A DNA stretch of 64,000 bases from Bacillus piscicola (GCF_022458745.1 NZ_JAJJJF010000001.1:1-64000); one strand, 5' to 3'; numbered from the stretch's first letter, positions 32,981 to 42,460 are shown. Program-made: numbers and translations. Notes: generated by a model not told the origin, from the letters alone.

Positions 32981-34126
32981 ATGAAAGTATTGACTATTTT
33001 TGGGACGCGTCCGGAGGGAATTAAGATGTCCCCTCTCGTAAATGCATTAAAAAAGGAGGAACACGTGGAATGTCTTGTAGTAAACACCGCCCAGCATCGC
33101 GAAATGTTAGACCAAGTGCTAGAGTTATTCGATATCCGTCCTGATTATGATTTAGATATTATGAGAAAAGGCCAGACATTAGAAGAATTAACGACCCGGA
33201 TAATTTCAAGCCTTTCCTCTATTATAAAAAAAGAATGTCCTGATCTCGTTTTCGTACATGGTGATACAACGACAACTTTTGCAGGTGCGTATAGCTCTTT
33301 TTTACAAAAGGTTCCAGTCGCTCATATAGAAGCGGGTCTGAGAACCTACGATCCCTATTCGCCGTTTCCGGAAGAGCTAAATCGTCAGCTAGTAGGACGC
33401 CTGGCCACCTACCATTTTGCGGCGACGAAGCAAAATCGAATGAATTTGTTAATGGAAAATATCAAGGAAGAAGATATTTTCGTAGTGGGAAACACGGTGA
33501 TTGATGCATTGTTGGAAGTTGCTGATAGACCCAATCCGTTGAAAGAAAAGTTACCGTTCTTAGACGATCCTTACGTCAAAACGATATTGTTAACGACCCA
33601 TCGCCGAGAAAATTTTGAGGAACTAAAGCACGTATATCGGGCGGTGAATCGCTTAGTAGATATTCATCCTGATGTGCACGTAATCTTTCCTGTGCATAAA
33701 AATCCCGTGATCCGAGAAAAAGTCAAGAAAGAGTTACAAATGAACGAACGCCTTCACATCGTGGAACCGTTAGATTATGAAGATTTTGTGCACGTCATGA
33801 AACAGTCCTATCTCGTCATCACAGACTCGGGGGGTATTCAGGAAGAAGCTCCCGCGTTAGGAAAGCCCGTTCTTGTTGCCCGGAAGACGACGGAACGCCA
33901 AGAAGGAGTGAGGGCCGGGACGCTCCGCCTAGTCGGAACATCAGAAGAGATCATTTTTGAAGAATGCAATCGGCTGATTCAACACCCATCGTTATACAAA
34001 GAAATGGAAAAGGTTCGAAATCCTTATGGAGACGGAACCTCATCCGAACAAATCGTCCGTGTGATCAAGGAAACGATCCAACACAAGATTGCAGTTGACC
34101 TTCTTTTGCCTGAAAAAAGTCAGTAA
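32981..34126 (+). CDS. mnaA: UDP-N-acetylglucosamine 2-epimerase (non-hydrolysing)
   Basis: 381 residues. MKVLTIFGTRPEGIKMSPL opens the protein as in WecB/MnaA. The family motifs follow: VHGDTTTTFAGAYSSF, HIEAGLRTYDPYSPFPEE (active-site region), TTHRRENF and ITDSGGIQEEAP. It interconverts UDP-GlcNAc and UDP-ManNAc in the cytoplasm. The polymerase-coupled context suggests ManNAc supply for the exopolysaccharide, although a second copy for teichoic acid could exist elsewhere. ATG at 32981 fits the family N-terminus; an in-frame GTG at 32972 has a better spaced AAGAAGGA. Confidence 0.95.
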   Translation: MKVLTIFGTRPEGIKMSPLVNALKKEEHVECLVVNTAQHREMLDQVLELFDIRPDYDLDIMRKGQTLEELTTRIISSLSSIIKKECPDLVFVHGDTTTTFAGAYSSFLQKVPVAHIEAGLRTYDPYSPFPEELNRQLVGRLATYHFAATKQNRMNLLMENIKEEDIFVVGNTVIDALLEVADRPNPLKEKLPFLDDPYVKTILLTTHRRENFEELKHVYRAVNRLVDIHPDVHVIFPVHKNPVIREKVKKELQMNERLHIVEPLDYEDFVHVMKQSYLVITDSGGIQEEAPALGKPVLVARKTTERQEGVRAGTLRLVGTSEEIIFEECNRLIQHPSLYKEMEKVRNPYGDGTSSEQIVRVIKETIQHKIAVDLLLPEKSQ

Positions 34127-34149
34127 CCTACTGAAAAGGAAGTAAGGAA

Positions 34150-35268
34150 GTGAAAAAAATATACGTTATCCTAATTGCTGGGTTCATAGGTGTCATCTTC
34201 CTTTTCACTTATTACGCGTGTGAAACGAGTAAGGAGAATTTTGTGACGGAGAGCTTTATTAAAAGATGGCTTCAAAATGACAATGGAACGTTTGCGACGT
34301 ATTTGAAAGATGAAGGTCCGGAAGATATAGATCTGGTAAAGGGAAGAGAAACCTTGTCAGAAACTCTCGGCTTGTGGATGGAGTATGTGTTACAAAAAGG
34401 AGATCAAGAGGCTTTTGAAACCGCGGTTCGGCAATTGCATCGTTACTTTTTAGAAGAGAACGGTTTTGTTCATTGGAAGTTAACAGAAAAAGGCGCTAGT
34501 GAAGTCTCCACCAACGCTCTAGTAGATGACTTACGGATTATTCATGCGTTACTGCAGGCAGGGGAGAAATGGGGGAGTCCTCGATACGAAGAGACGGCAG
34601 CGTTAATTGCAGGTTATATTACTCACCACAATAATAATCAAGGAGTATTAACGGACTATTATGAAAAAAAAGACCGCTATGCAAGTGATGTTATCACGTT
34701 ATCTTACATCGAACCTAACGCCTTAGAGAAGATGAAGGATCGGGGATTAATAGATGATAACGTTTATTACAACATGAGAACCATTTTACAGCTGGCACCC
34801 ATTGACAAGGTTTTCTACCCCAAATCCTACGACGTGAAGAGAAACAAGTATATGTTTGACAATGACATTAATATGATAGATCAAGCTCTTGTCGCGTTGT
34901 ACCGGGCTAGAGCAGGATTTGCAACAGAACATTTTTTAGAATTTTTAAAAAGGGAACTGCGACAAAACGGAATCATATACGGACAATATAACAGAACTAG
35001 TAAAAAGCCAATTGTCGCGTATGAATCCCCCGCTATTTATGGGTGGCTGGTTTTATATGCATTAGAAGAAGAGGAAGAAGAGCTAGCCAAAAAATTGTTT
35101 GCCCAAATGACAACATTTCGCAACACTCGCAAACACGCAAAATATGTTGGAGGCTACTCCATTTATCAAAACAATACGCACATCTTTGATAACCTGGTTC
35201 CACTCCTAACAGAGCGTGCGATGTTCGATGGGGTTATTCTTCCGCCAAGAAAGGAAGAGAAAAGATGA
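34150..35268 (+). CDS. GH8-like glycoside hydrolase, membrane-anchored
   Basis: 372 residues; GTG start after AAGGAA. An N-terminal hydrophobic segment (YVILIAGFIGVIFLFTYYAC) anchors it; the Cys could be a lipoprotein site but the lipobox is weak. The alpha-helical body has STNALVDDLRIIHALLQAGE near residue 118, the conserved helix and acidic residues of (alpha/alpha)6 family 8 hydrolases, and FDNDINMIDQALVALYRA further on. These enzymes cut beta-1,4 glucans or chitosan-like polymers. In synthase operons such hydrolases trim or release the polymer, as here by context. Sequence similarity to GH8 is moderate. Confidence 0.65.
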   Translation: MKKIYVILIAGFIGVIFLFTYYACETSKENFVTESFIKRWLQNDNGTFATYLKDEGPEDIDLVKGRETLSETLGLWMEYVLQKGDQEAFETAVRQLHRYFLEENGFVHWKLTEKGASEVSTNALVDDLRIIHALLQAGEKWGSPRYEETAALIAGYITHHNNNQGVLTDYYEKKDRYASDVITLSYIEPNALEKMKDRGLIDDNVYYNMRTILQLAPIDKVFYPKSYDVKRNKYMFDNDINMIDQALVALYRARAGFATEHFLEFLKRELRQNGIIYGQYNRTSKKPIVAYESPAIYGWLVLYALEEEEEELAKKLFAQMTTFRNTRKHAKYVGGYSIYQNNTHIFDNLVPLLTERAMFDGVILPPRKEEKR

Positions 35269-35522
35269 TACGTTTACAAGGAGGTATTTATTATACGTCC
35301 CTTTATGGACGAGAGATCAAATTAGTTTATTTGCATTCCGATGTTTGTAAGCTGTATATCAATGAAAAATACGTAGGATTGTGCAACTTTGGTTATATAA
35401 GAGAAAAAGTGAAACTGCTCCAAAAACGAAATCAAAAGGGAGAGCTCATTTACCCGGGTTCCAACGTATGGACAGCCGCTAAAAAGGGAGCGTTTATAAG
35501 CGTTTCCTATAAGAAACGGTAA
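35265..35522 (+). CDS. Small hypothetical protein of the polysaccharide operon
   Basis: 85 residues, overlapping the hydrolase stop by four bases (ATGA), so translationally coupled. It is basic, with no signal peptide or membrane segment, and beta-rich by eye (GGIYYTSLYGREIKLVYLHS, then LYINEKYVGLCNFGYI). I recognise no family. Its position as last gene of the operon suggests a cytoplasmic accessory or regulatory role in polymer production. Confidence 0.55.
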   Translation: MIRLQGGIYYTSLYGREIKLVYLHSDVCKLYINEKYVGLCNFGYIREKVKLLQKRNQKGELIYPGSNVWTAAKKGAFISVSYKKR

Positions 35523-35591
35523 ATTAACACCTTACACCATCAATGGGGCCTACCAACTGTTGCGAAAATAGTCAAAATATAAAGGATATTC

Positions 35592-35654
35592 GGGAGCCTT
35601 AGAAGAATAACTACTATCAAAGACCTTTCATGTTCTGGCGTTAAGGAGGCTCCC
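35592..35654 (+). promoter_or_regulatory. Inverted repeat pairing with the kinase ribosome site
   Basis: GGGAGCCT (35592-35599) is complementary to AGGCTCCC (35647-35654), which carries the 3' half of the AAGGAGG ribosome site one base before the ATG at 35656. The 47-base loop is AT-rich. Folding in the mRNA would hide the ribosome site. Confidence 0.5.
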
Positions 35655-35655
35655 T

Positions 35656-38600
35656 ATGAGAGGAAAGTGGTATGGGTGGACCCTGTTATTCCTTTTTTAT
35701 TTGATACATGTCAATAAGGCAGAGGCTGTTGTGGAAATTCATGAAGATAGGGAACGCTACTCCCTTACGAAACAAATGGAAATTCTTGAGGATCAAGAAA
35801 AAGAGTGGACGATCGCAGACATGGAATCCGCTGCTGTCTTGAAACAATTCGTACGGAACAAGGCGAATCCCCCAAACTTTGGTTATACGACCTCTACTTA
35901 CTGGGTTCGTTTTCAAGTTGAAAACCGTACGGAGCGGGAGGAGTTTGTACTTGAAATTCCATACCCGCCTCATGATGAGATAACCTTGTATAAACCAAAA
36001 GGTAATCATGTTGTCTCGGAAGTAGCAGGGGATTTGCTTCCGTTTTCTCGCCGGGATAGAAATCACCGCCACATTACCTACGAAGTTACCATACCGCAAG
36101 GAGAAATGTATACGTATTATGCACAGTTTAATAGTGAAGGATCCATGCAGCTTCCGATACTACTGTGGACGGAGGAAGCTTTCTCAGAAAAAAGTATGCT
36201 CGAATACTTGTTGTTAGGGTTATACTTTGGACTTGCTGCTGTCATGATTTTATATAACTTGTTTTTGTTTTTTTCCTTACGGATGCGTAGTTACATATGG
36301 TATGTATTATTCATTTTAGCGCTCGTTTTTACACACATGACGTTAAACGGAGTGGCGTATCAATTTTTATGGCCGGAAGCTCCGTGGTGGAACAACCGGG
36401 CTATCGTATTTTTTATGGCGGTAACGAGTATCATGGCCATATTGTTTACGAAAAGCTTCTTAATGACACGCCAGCACGTGCCCTGGTTTGACCGCTTTTT
36501 TAATTGGACCATCTTGGTGCAGGTTCTCCTTATTGGTGTATTGTTTTGGAGGTATGATATCGCATTAAATGTGGTGATGGGATCAACGATTACACTCGTA
36601 TTTGCCATCCTAACCGTTGCGTGGTTATGTTTAAAACGTGGGTATAAGCCGGCGCGCTACTTTTTAGTCGGATGGGTTGTTTTTTTAGTCGGCGTCCTAA
36701 TATCTTCCTTGGCAGATGCAGGTGTGATCCCCATCACTTTTTTTACCAAATATGCCTCGCAAATGGGATCAGCTCTGGAAGTTATTTTATTTTCCTTTGC
36801 GCTGGCAGATAAAATCACTACGTTACGGAAAGAAAAAGAGAGAGCAGAAAGAGAGATAAAAGAAAGCCAGGAAATAGTAGTAGAACAGTTAAAGAAAACA
36901 GATCGATTGAAAGATGAGTTTTTGGCCAATACCTCCCATGAATTGCGTACCCCGTTAACCGGCATCATCGGGATTGCGGAATCGCTTCGTGACGGGGCCG
37001 CGGGTCCGTTAAATGACACCATGAAAAAAAACCTATCTATTCTTATAAGCAGCGGCCGTCATTTAGCTCACTTAGTAGACGACCTGCTTGATTACTCGAA
37101 ATTAAAGCATAAAGAAATGAAACTCAAAACAAAGCCCATCAGTATGAAGAACATGACAGATGTTGTCCTATCCATTGTACAGCCGTTACTTACAAGTAAA
37201 AAAGTCGAACTTAGCAATCGTATTCCGGAACAACTTCCTTTCGTTCAAGCAGACGAAAAAAGGTTACAGCAAATTTTGCATAATCTGATCGGCAATGCGA
37301 TAAAATTCACAGAAATCGGCACGATTGCCGTGACAGCTGAAAAGAACGACAATATTCTAACCATTACTGTTTCCGATACAGGGATTGGCATGACAGAGGA
37401 AGAAAAAAGCAGAGTATTTAATGAGTTTGAACAAGGAATACACTCTCCTACCTTATCGCAAAGTGGAACCGGGTTAGGTCTTACTATTACAAAAAAACTA
37501 GTAGAGCTACACGGAGGCAGCATTGCGATTGATTCTGAATTCGGAACAGGAACGCGTGTCTCGTTCAGCTTGCCGATCTCGGCAGAAAAGGAAGGGGAGG
37601 TATCACTCTCTGTTCCGGCAGCCAAGAACGAGGAAGCGTTGGATCTAACAGACGCTTTAATACCGTTAGAAAGGCCGACCATCAAAAAAGACGGGAGAAT
37701 TTTACTTGCAGATGATGAACCAGTCAATATTCAGGTGTTGTCCAATCATCTTTTATTAGCAGGCTATGAAGTCGTTACCGTGCAAAAGAGCAACGACGTA
37801 TTACAAAAAGTAAAAGAATCCTCTTCTTTTGACTTAGTCATTCTGGATGTCATGATGCCAGGCATGTCCGGTTATGAGGTGTGCCGACGACTGAGAGAAC
37901 GGTTTTCCCTGACAGAACTTCCGATATTAATGGTAACCGCTCGTAATCAAATCGGAGATATCGTGACAGCGTTTCAAGCTGGCGCGAATGATTACTTAAC
38001 CAAACCTTTCCATAAAGAAGAACTACTTGCGAGAGTGCATACGCATCTTACGTTACAACAAGCAGTGAAAGACATCCTGGAAGTGAATAGGGAGCTGGAG
38101 CTGCTTAGCCAGGAACTCGAACAACGTGTTCAGGAGCGAACAGAAGAATTAGCGATCCAGACTCGACAGTTACAAAAGACGGAAAGCTCGCGCCGAGATC
38201 TTTTATCTAGTATTTCCCACGACTTGGGGACACCAATGACTTCATTACTTGGTTACATCAAGGCAATGATGGACGGCATCATTGATGCATCAAATGAAAA
38301 ATATCTTAGGATCGTGTATGAAAAGATATTGTTTATCGATCGTTTAATTCAGGACTTGTATCAGCTATCAAACTTGGAGACGCGCCAATTAGTATTTAAG
38401 TGGAACGATATGCCAACACATGATTTTATTCATGATTTTTTACAAAGCTTTAACGAGGACGTCACCTTACATCATATTCATTTTCATTTGGAAAATCATG
38501 TAGATATGACAGAAAGAAATGAATTCGTGTATGTTGATCTGGATCGAATGAAGCAGGTGATGACCAACTTAGTTTTCAATGCGATCAGGTACACCAATGA

Positions 38601-38967
38601 AAATGGCGTGATTACGATTGAAGTAGCAGAGGAAACCGTGAAGAATCAAGGCGACATAGCCAACCAACGCATGGAAGAGACGACTGCTGCTGTTGTTCCC
38701 TCTCTAACGCTGAAACAGACAAACAGACAGATGGTGATCGCGATCCATGACACGGGGACGGGAATAGAAGCGTCATCCTTGCCCTTTGTGTTTGAACGTT
38801 TTTTCCGCGAGGATTCGTCCCGACAGGTAAGCGGGGGCAATGTCGGATTAGGGCTTGCGATTTCCAAAGAAATTATTGAATACCACGGGGGTCACATTTG
38901 GGTTGAAAGCATAAAAGGGATGGGAAGTTCATTTTTTTTCACCCTTCCTCTTTATAGGAGAGGTTGA
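35656..38967 (+). CDS. Hybrid sensor histidine kinase with 7TM-DISM sensor and two kinase cores
   Basis: 1103 residues. A signal segment and an extracellular 7TMR-DISM domain (residues 30-170) are followed by seven membrane helices (about 180-385) and a coiled linker. Then come HisKA/HATPase 1 (NTSHELRTPLTGI, His near 428; GTGLGLTITKKL), a receiver domain (ILLADDEPVN; phospho-Asp in VILDVMMPG near 730), a coiled coil, and HisKA/HATPase 2 (SISHDLGTPMTSL, His near 854; GGNVGLGLAISKEI). DISM domains often sense carbohydrates. The response regulator gene follows after 24 bp. It is probably the sensor for the neighbouring matrix operon. Confidence 0.9.
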   Translation: MRGKWYGWTLLFLFYLIHVNKAEAVVEIHEDRERYSLTKQMEILEDQEKEWTIADMESAAVLKQFVRNKANPPNFGYTTSTYWVRFQVENRTEREEFVLEIPYPPHDEITLYKPKGNHVVSEVAGDLLPFSRRDRNHRHITYEVTIPQGEMYTYYAQFNSEGSMQLPILLWTEEAFSEKSMLEYLLLGLYFGLAAVMILYNLFLFFSLRMRSYIWYVLFILALVFTHMTLNGVAYQFLWPEAPWWNNRAIVFFMAVTSIMAILFTKSFLMTRQHVPWFDRFFNWTILVQVLLIGVLFWRYDIALNVVMGSTITLVFAILTVAWLCLKRGYKPARYFLVGWVVFLVGVLISSLADAGVIPITFFTKYASQMGSALEVILFSFALADKITTLRKEKERAEREIKESQEIVVEQLKKTDRLKDEFLANTSHELRTPLTGIIGIAESLRDGAAGPLNDTMKKNLSILISSGRHLAHLVDDLLDYSKLKHKEMKLKTKPISMKNMTDVVLSIVQPLLTSKKVELSNRIPEQLPFVQADEKRLQQILHNLIGNAIKFTEIGTIAVTAEKNDNILTITVSDTGIGMTEEEKSRVFNEFEQGIHSPTLSQSGTGLGLTITKKLVELHGGSIAIDSEFGTGTRVSFSLPISAEKEGEVSLSVPAAKNEEALDLTDALIPLERPTIKKDGRILLADDEPVNIQVLSNHLLLAGYEVVTVQKSNDVLQKVKESSSFDLVILDVMMPGMSGYEVCRRLRERFSLTELPILMVTARNQIGDIVTAFQAGANDYLTKPFHKEELLARVHTHLTLQQAVKDILEVNRELELLSQELEQRVQERTEELAIQTRQLQKTESSRRDLLSSISHDLGTPMTSLLGYIKAMMDGIIDASNEKYLRIVYEKILFIDRLIQDLYQLSNLETRQLVFKWNDMPTHDFIHDFLQSFNEDVTLHHIHFHLENHVDMTERNEFVYVDLDRMKQVMTNLVFNAIRYTNENGVITIEVAEETVKNQGDIANQRMEETTAAVVPSLTLKQTNRQMVIAIHDTGTGIEASSLPFVFERFFREDSSRQVSGGNVGLGLAISKEIIEYHGGHIWVESIKGMGSSFFFTLPLYRRG

Positions 38968-38991
38968 CAGTAGAAAGGTGTGAGGGGAAAA

Positions 38992-39696
38992 ATGACTAGA
39001 AAAACAATTCTTGTTGTGGAGGACGATGAGGACATTCAAAGGTTGATTACGTTGTATTTGCAAAAGGACTATGACGTGATCACATCGGCTAACGGCATAG
39101 AGGCCTTGCAGTTAGTAGAAGAACACTCTCCGCATTTAGTTATTTTAGATATTCTTCTTCCTGGAATGAACGGTTTTGAAGTATGTCAAAAACTAAGAGA
39201 AGAGGATAAAAACACCCCTGTCTTATGTGTAAGCGCCAAACGAGAGGCGGATGACAAAATATGCGGGTTGGAGCGTGGAGCTGACGACTATTTGACGAAG
39301 CCCTTTGATCCTGGAGAATTGGTCGCGAGAGTGAAAGCACTTCTCCGCCGTAGCTACGTCACCAAAGTTCAACAATCAGCCTCATCCAACCGTTCGTTAC
39401 AATTTGGAGACCTTCATATTGATACCATTGGTTATACCGTGACCAGAGCGGGACAGAACATTCACCTGTACGCCAAAGAAATGCAAGTTCTGCTGTTATT
39501 GTCACAAAACCCCAATCAAGTGTTCAGTGTGGAGCATATTTATGATTCCATCTGGGGCCTCGAGAACGACAGCGATGTGAAAGTCGTGTCCGTTCATGTA
39601 AGCAGTCTCAGAAAGAAAATCGAAAAAAATCCATCTAAGCCACAGTATATTGTTACCGTACGAGGTTTTGGGTACAAATTTATTCAAAATGTTTAA
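38992..39696 (+). CDS. OmpR/PhoB-family response regulator
   Basis: 234 residues. The receiver domain has the acidic pair VVEDDEDI, the phospho-acceptor Asp in LVILDILLPGMNG (about residue 53), the Thr/Ser position in VLCVSAK and Lys in DYLTKPFDPGE. A winged-helix DNA-binding domain closes it (YAKEMQVLLLLSQNPNQVFS, then VSVHVSSLRKKIE and VRGFGYKF). AGGGG precedes the ATG at 38992. Partner of the hybrid kinase just upstream. The SinI-like gene starts 65 bp downstream and could be cotranscribed, linking the sensor to SinR antagonism. Confidence 0.95.
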   Translation: MTRKTILVVEDDEDIQRLITLYLQKDYDVITSANGIEALQLVEEHSPHLVILDILLPGMNGFEVCQKLREEDKNTPVLCVSAKREADDKICGLERGADDYLTKPFDPGELVARVKALLRRSYVTKVQQSASSNRSLQFGDLHIDTIGYTVTRAGQNIHLYAKEMQVLLLLSQNPNQVFSVEHIYDSIWGLENDSDVKVVSVHVSSLRKKIEKNPSKPQYIVTVRGFGYKFIQNV

Positions 39697-39760
39697 AATT
39701 TTTACCTAATTTTAAACTTCGTCCTGTACTCTGTATGGTATGGGGAGTGATTTGTTAGTC

Positions 39761-39919
39761 ATGATAACCAAAATGAAAGGACTAATGGGGATGGGGAAAA
39801 GTGAAACGGCGGTGGAGGAAAAAGAATGGATAGAATTAATAAAACAAGCACGAGATTTGGGGATATCCAAGGATGAGGTACTCCGTTTCGTAGCTCAAAT
39901 GCAACAAACTGAAGAGTGA
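39761..39919 (+). CDS. sinI: SinI-like anti-repressor (short gene)
   Basis: 52 residues, too short for most gene callers. Residues 18-46 (EKEWIELIKQARDLGISKDE then VLRFVAQMQ) match the SinI domain of B. subtilis SinI (DxEWVxLMxEAKxxxISxEEIRxxL), which binds SinR and blocks it. Start: ATG at 39761 with GGGGAG 13 bases upstream, or a better spaced in-frame TTG at 39752. It lies just after the response regulator and before a terminator. It has only the SinI helix pair and no HTH, so it should act by sequestering one or both SinR paralogues at 26 kb. Confidence 0.72.
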   Translation: MITKMKGLMGMGKSETAVEEKEWIELIKQARDLGISKDEVLRFVAQMQQTEE

Positions 39920-39971
39920 ACGACCTTTTAGCTATAGAAAATCACGAAACCATGTAAGCAATACCAGGCTC

Positions 39972-39998
39972 AAAATCCTTGTGAAAAGGATTTTTTTT
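39972..39998 (+). terminator. Rho-independent terminator after sinI
   Basis: AAAATCCTT and AAAGGATTT arms around GTGA, then a T-run of eight or more. It closes the kinase-regulator-sinI unit. Confidence 0.85.
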
Positions 39999-40115
39999 TG
40001 TGGTGCGCCCGGCATGCTCACTCGATCAGTCACCTTTCCATAAGGCTGTCAAGATCAGGCGGAGGAGCTAAGAAAAGGAAGAAGGATCAAAAAACATCGG
40101 ATTACATGAAAAACG

Positions 40116-40556
40116 GATCTCATGCCGTGTTCATAAGACCAAACACCAGGGGGACGGGTGTAAACTTGGTCTTATAGCGCCGTCCAAAGACCAAATCCCA
40201 CTCTTTTATCGGGAGAGTCGGTCTTATGAAGCGTTCAAAAGACCAAAAATCGCTAGAATACGAGACAAAGCGGTCTTAGGAAGGCGCCAAAAGACCAAAA
40301 GTCAGAGATTTTCATGTACATCTGGTCTTATGAAGCGCCCAAAAGACCAATAAATGCTAGAAAACAAGACAAAGTGGTCTTATGAGCTTGCCAAAAGACC
40401 AAAACCGAGGGGAAAGGTCGTACATTTGGTCTTATGGAGACGTCAAAAGACCAAACCTCGCTCTTTTATCGGAAGAACCGGTCTTATGAAGCATTCAAAA
40501 GACCAATAAATGCTAGAAAACAAGACAAAGCGGTCTTATAAGTCTAGTTGATGTTT
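40116..40556. repeat. 52-bp hairpin array 3 (9 units)
   Basis: Hairpins start at 40116, 40168, 40220, 40272, 40324, 40376, 40428, 40480 and 40532, all 52 bp apart; the last is truncated. Spacer classes B (CCAGGGGGACGGG), C (CCCACTCTTTTATCGGGA) and A (TCGCTAGAATACGAG) appear as in arrays 1 and 4, plus an X class (GTCAGAGATTTTCATG). Lies between the matrix island and the IclR gene. Confidence 0.95.
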
Positions 40557-40656
40557 TTTAAGGGCAGGAATTGGCAGGTCCCTTACATCTTTGACAAAAA
40601 AATGGTGGAGTAAAATCACGCCACCATCTTAGTCATTGAACCATATATTCTTTCCG

Positions 40657-41427
40657 TCACATTTGGTGTGCCAGTAGCTCGGAAATGTTTTTTGAAATTT
40701 CTTTTAACTTCATGACTTCTTTCGTGTTTGGTGCTGTATTGAAATCGTGAGTAAAGCCTATTAACCCTATTACAGCCACAGCTCTTCCTGTGTGATCAAA
40801 GACTGGGCATGCGATTGTATGGTTTCCTGGTAAATCACCAAACTGCCTATCCCTCGACGCAAACCCCTTTTCTCTCACTTCATTTATCTCGTTCATAACC
40901 GCTGTTTCGTCTAAGTTGTAAGTGGCGATCTCTTTTTCCACTAAATGTTTGGTGACAGGCTCCGGTAAAAATGCAACGAAGCATTTTCCGACTGAGCTGA
41001 CGAGCAGGGGAGGACGGTAGCCTATTTCTATTTCTACATTTATTGATCTTCCGCTGCCTTGATACTTCACAATCATTGGCCCTTGCTCTGTCCATAAGGA
41101 AAGGATGGATGATTGATTCAGTTCTTCTTTGATTTTTATTAAAAATGGGTCAATGATAGAGATAACATCCATTCTATTTAGTGCATGTAAGCCAAGATCG
41201 ATCAATTTGGAACCTAGATTGTATGTTCTTGTCGATTCATCGTAAAGTAATACATCCGTCTTCATAAAACTTACAAGGTATTTCTGTAGGCTGCTTTTCG
41301 ACATGGATGTTTTATGGGAAAGCTCTGTAAGTGTTATGGGACCCTGATTATTTTTTATTTCATCTAAAATATACACCGCACGCTCAAGGGATTGGATCCC
41401 CTTCGTTTTTAAAGCCCTCTCCTTCAA
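40657..41427 (-). CDS. IclR-family transcriptional regulator 1
   Basis: 256 residues, divergent from the cupin gene. An N-terminal winged helix (ITLTELSHKTSMSKSSLQKY, about residues 32-52) is followed by the IclR effector-binding domain (IVKYQGSGRSINVEIEIGYR, LLVSSVGKCFVAF, then FASRDRQFGDLPGNHTIACP). IclR proteins sense small organic acids. A paralogue of about the same length at 49635 also precedes a cupin. The likely operator is the palindrome at 41700. It probably controls the cupin gene and, through it or directly, the lactate-permease-type transporter. Confidence 0.9.
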   Translation of the reverse strand: MKERALKTKGIQSLERAVYILDEIKNNQGPITLTELSHKTSMSKSSLQKYLVSFMKTDVLLYDESTRTYNLGSKLIDLGLHALNRMDVISIIDPFLIKIKEELNQSSILSLWTEQGPMIVKYQGSGRSINVEIEIGYRPPLLVSSVGKCFVAFLPEPVTKHLVEKEIATYNLDETAVMNEINEVREKGFASRDRQFGDLPGNHTIACPVFDHTGRAVAVIGLIGFTHDFNTAPNTKEVMKLKEISKNISELLAHQM

Positions 41428-41699
41428 GACTACTCACCATCACTTTATTTATTACTATGATTCAGATTAGCATACAAGACAATTATCTCAAAAACAATAC
41501 CGCTTACTTAGGCAGGGGCCTATTGTCTCACCCTGCAGGAATTGCGAAAAACTGTAAATGAATTATAACATATCTCTAAATCTCATCAGGTTTATCAAGG
41601 AACAGAACAATAAATGGGCGATAACACGTAAATAGAATTCATGAAATTGTTAATTAATTATTGATTTTTATACGCGTCCCATGTAGAATTACACTCAAA

Positions 41700-41734
41700 T
41701 ACACTAATGGCGTACATTGTTAACCATTAGTGTA
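41700..41734. promoter_or_regulatory. Operator palindrome upstream of cupin 1
   Basis: TACACTAATGG (41700-41710) and CCATTAGTGTA (41724-41734) form perfect 11-bp arms. The half-site TACACTAAT and the 26-bp start-to-start spacing recur at 50504, before the second cupin. Likely IclR binding site. The rest of 41428-41699 is AT-rich without a gene. Confidence 0.7.
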
Positions 41735-41754
41735 CAACAAGGAGGCTATTATTA

Positions 41755-42303
41755 ATGAGTCATTCAAAAGCAGATTTTATGAATTACAAAGATTTTCTTC
41801 AAAAAAGCACAAAGCCGACGGTGAGCCCTTGTATTTGGAAAGGGAAGGATATCATGAAACACTTAGATCTTTCTCTTTCTTCGGATTTTATGGGGGATGG
41901 CAGAGGCGCAGTATCGCTTGTCAATAAAGATACGGGAGACGCTTATGGTGTTTCGCCTAATATCAATGCTTTGGTGCAGGTATTGAAACCGGGCGAACAT
42001 AATAATCCGCATAAACACAGTAATTTTGCTATCTTTGTCGTCTTTGAGGGAGAAGGATATAGTGTCATCAATGGCGAGAAGATCGAATGGGAAAAAGGAG
42101 ATGTATTCTTCTCTCCAGCGTGGCTTGAGCACGAACATTGCAACACCTCTGACACTGAAAATGCTATTTTATATACCATTCAAGATGTTCCAACTGTTTC
42201 TGGTATGGGAGCATGGTTTTTAGAGGAACCTGTCGGAACAAAAACTCAGCACGTTGTGGAAGATGAAGTAGCCGACAAGAGTTCTATTTTGCCGGAAAAA
42301 TAA
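41755..42303 (+). CDS. Cupin-domain protein 1 (gentisate dioxygenase-like fold)
   Basis: 182 residues; ATG after AAGGAGGC. A single cupin barrel has the first motif in NNPHKHSNFAIFVVFEGEG (His-x-His, about residues 83-102) and the second in DVFFSPAWLEHEHCN (about 120-134). Metal-binding histidines are intact. It resembles the N-terminal cupin of gentisate-1,2-dioxygenase-type enzymes but is a single domain, so isomerase, oxygenase or sensor roles are open. Close paralogue of 50567, which shares SSDFMGDGRGAVSL-type text. IclR-controlled by context, with a transporter downstream. Confidence 0.82.
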   Translation: MSHSKADFMNYKDFLQKSTKPTVSPCIWKGKDIMKHLDLSLSSDFMGDGRGAVSLVNKDTGDAYGVSPNINALVQVLKPGEHNNPHKHSNFAIFVVFEGEGYSVINGEKIEWEKGDVFFSPAWLEHEHCNTSDTENAILYTIQDVPTVSGMGAWFLEEPVGTKTQHVVEDEVADKSSILPEK

Positions 42304-42338
42304 GCGTTCAAGGTTATAAGAATTTCATGTTCATGTAA

Positions 42339-42391
42339 GGCATGAGTTAACTGACTTGGTGTAACGCAAACCTGAGTCAGTTAATCATGCC
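42339..42391 (+). terminator. Long hairpin between cupin 1 and the permease
   Basis: GGCATGA-GTTAACTGACT pairs with AGTCAGTTAA-TCATGCC over about 20 bp with a loop near GTAACGC, then CCTTTCG. Possibly a terminator or an attenuator of lctP expression. Confidence 0.65.
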
Positions 42392-42460
42392 CCTTTCGCT
42401 TAAATTTACTGAATAATCAGATGTAAGGAAGTTTTTTATCACATACTTGGGGGGAATACC

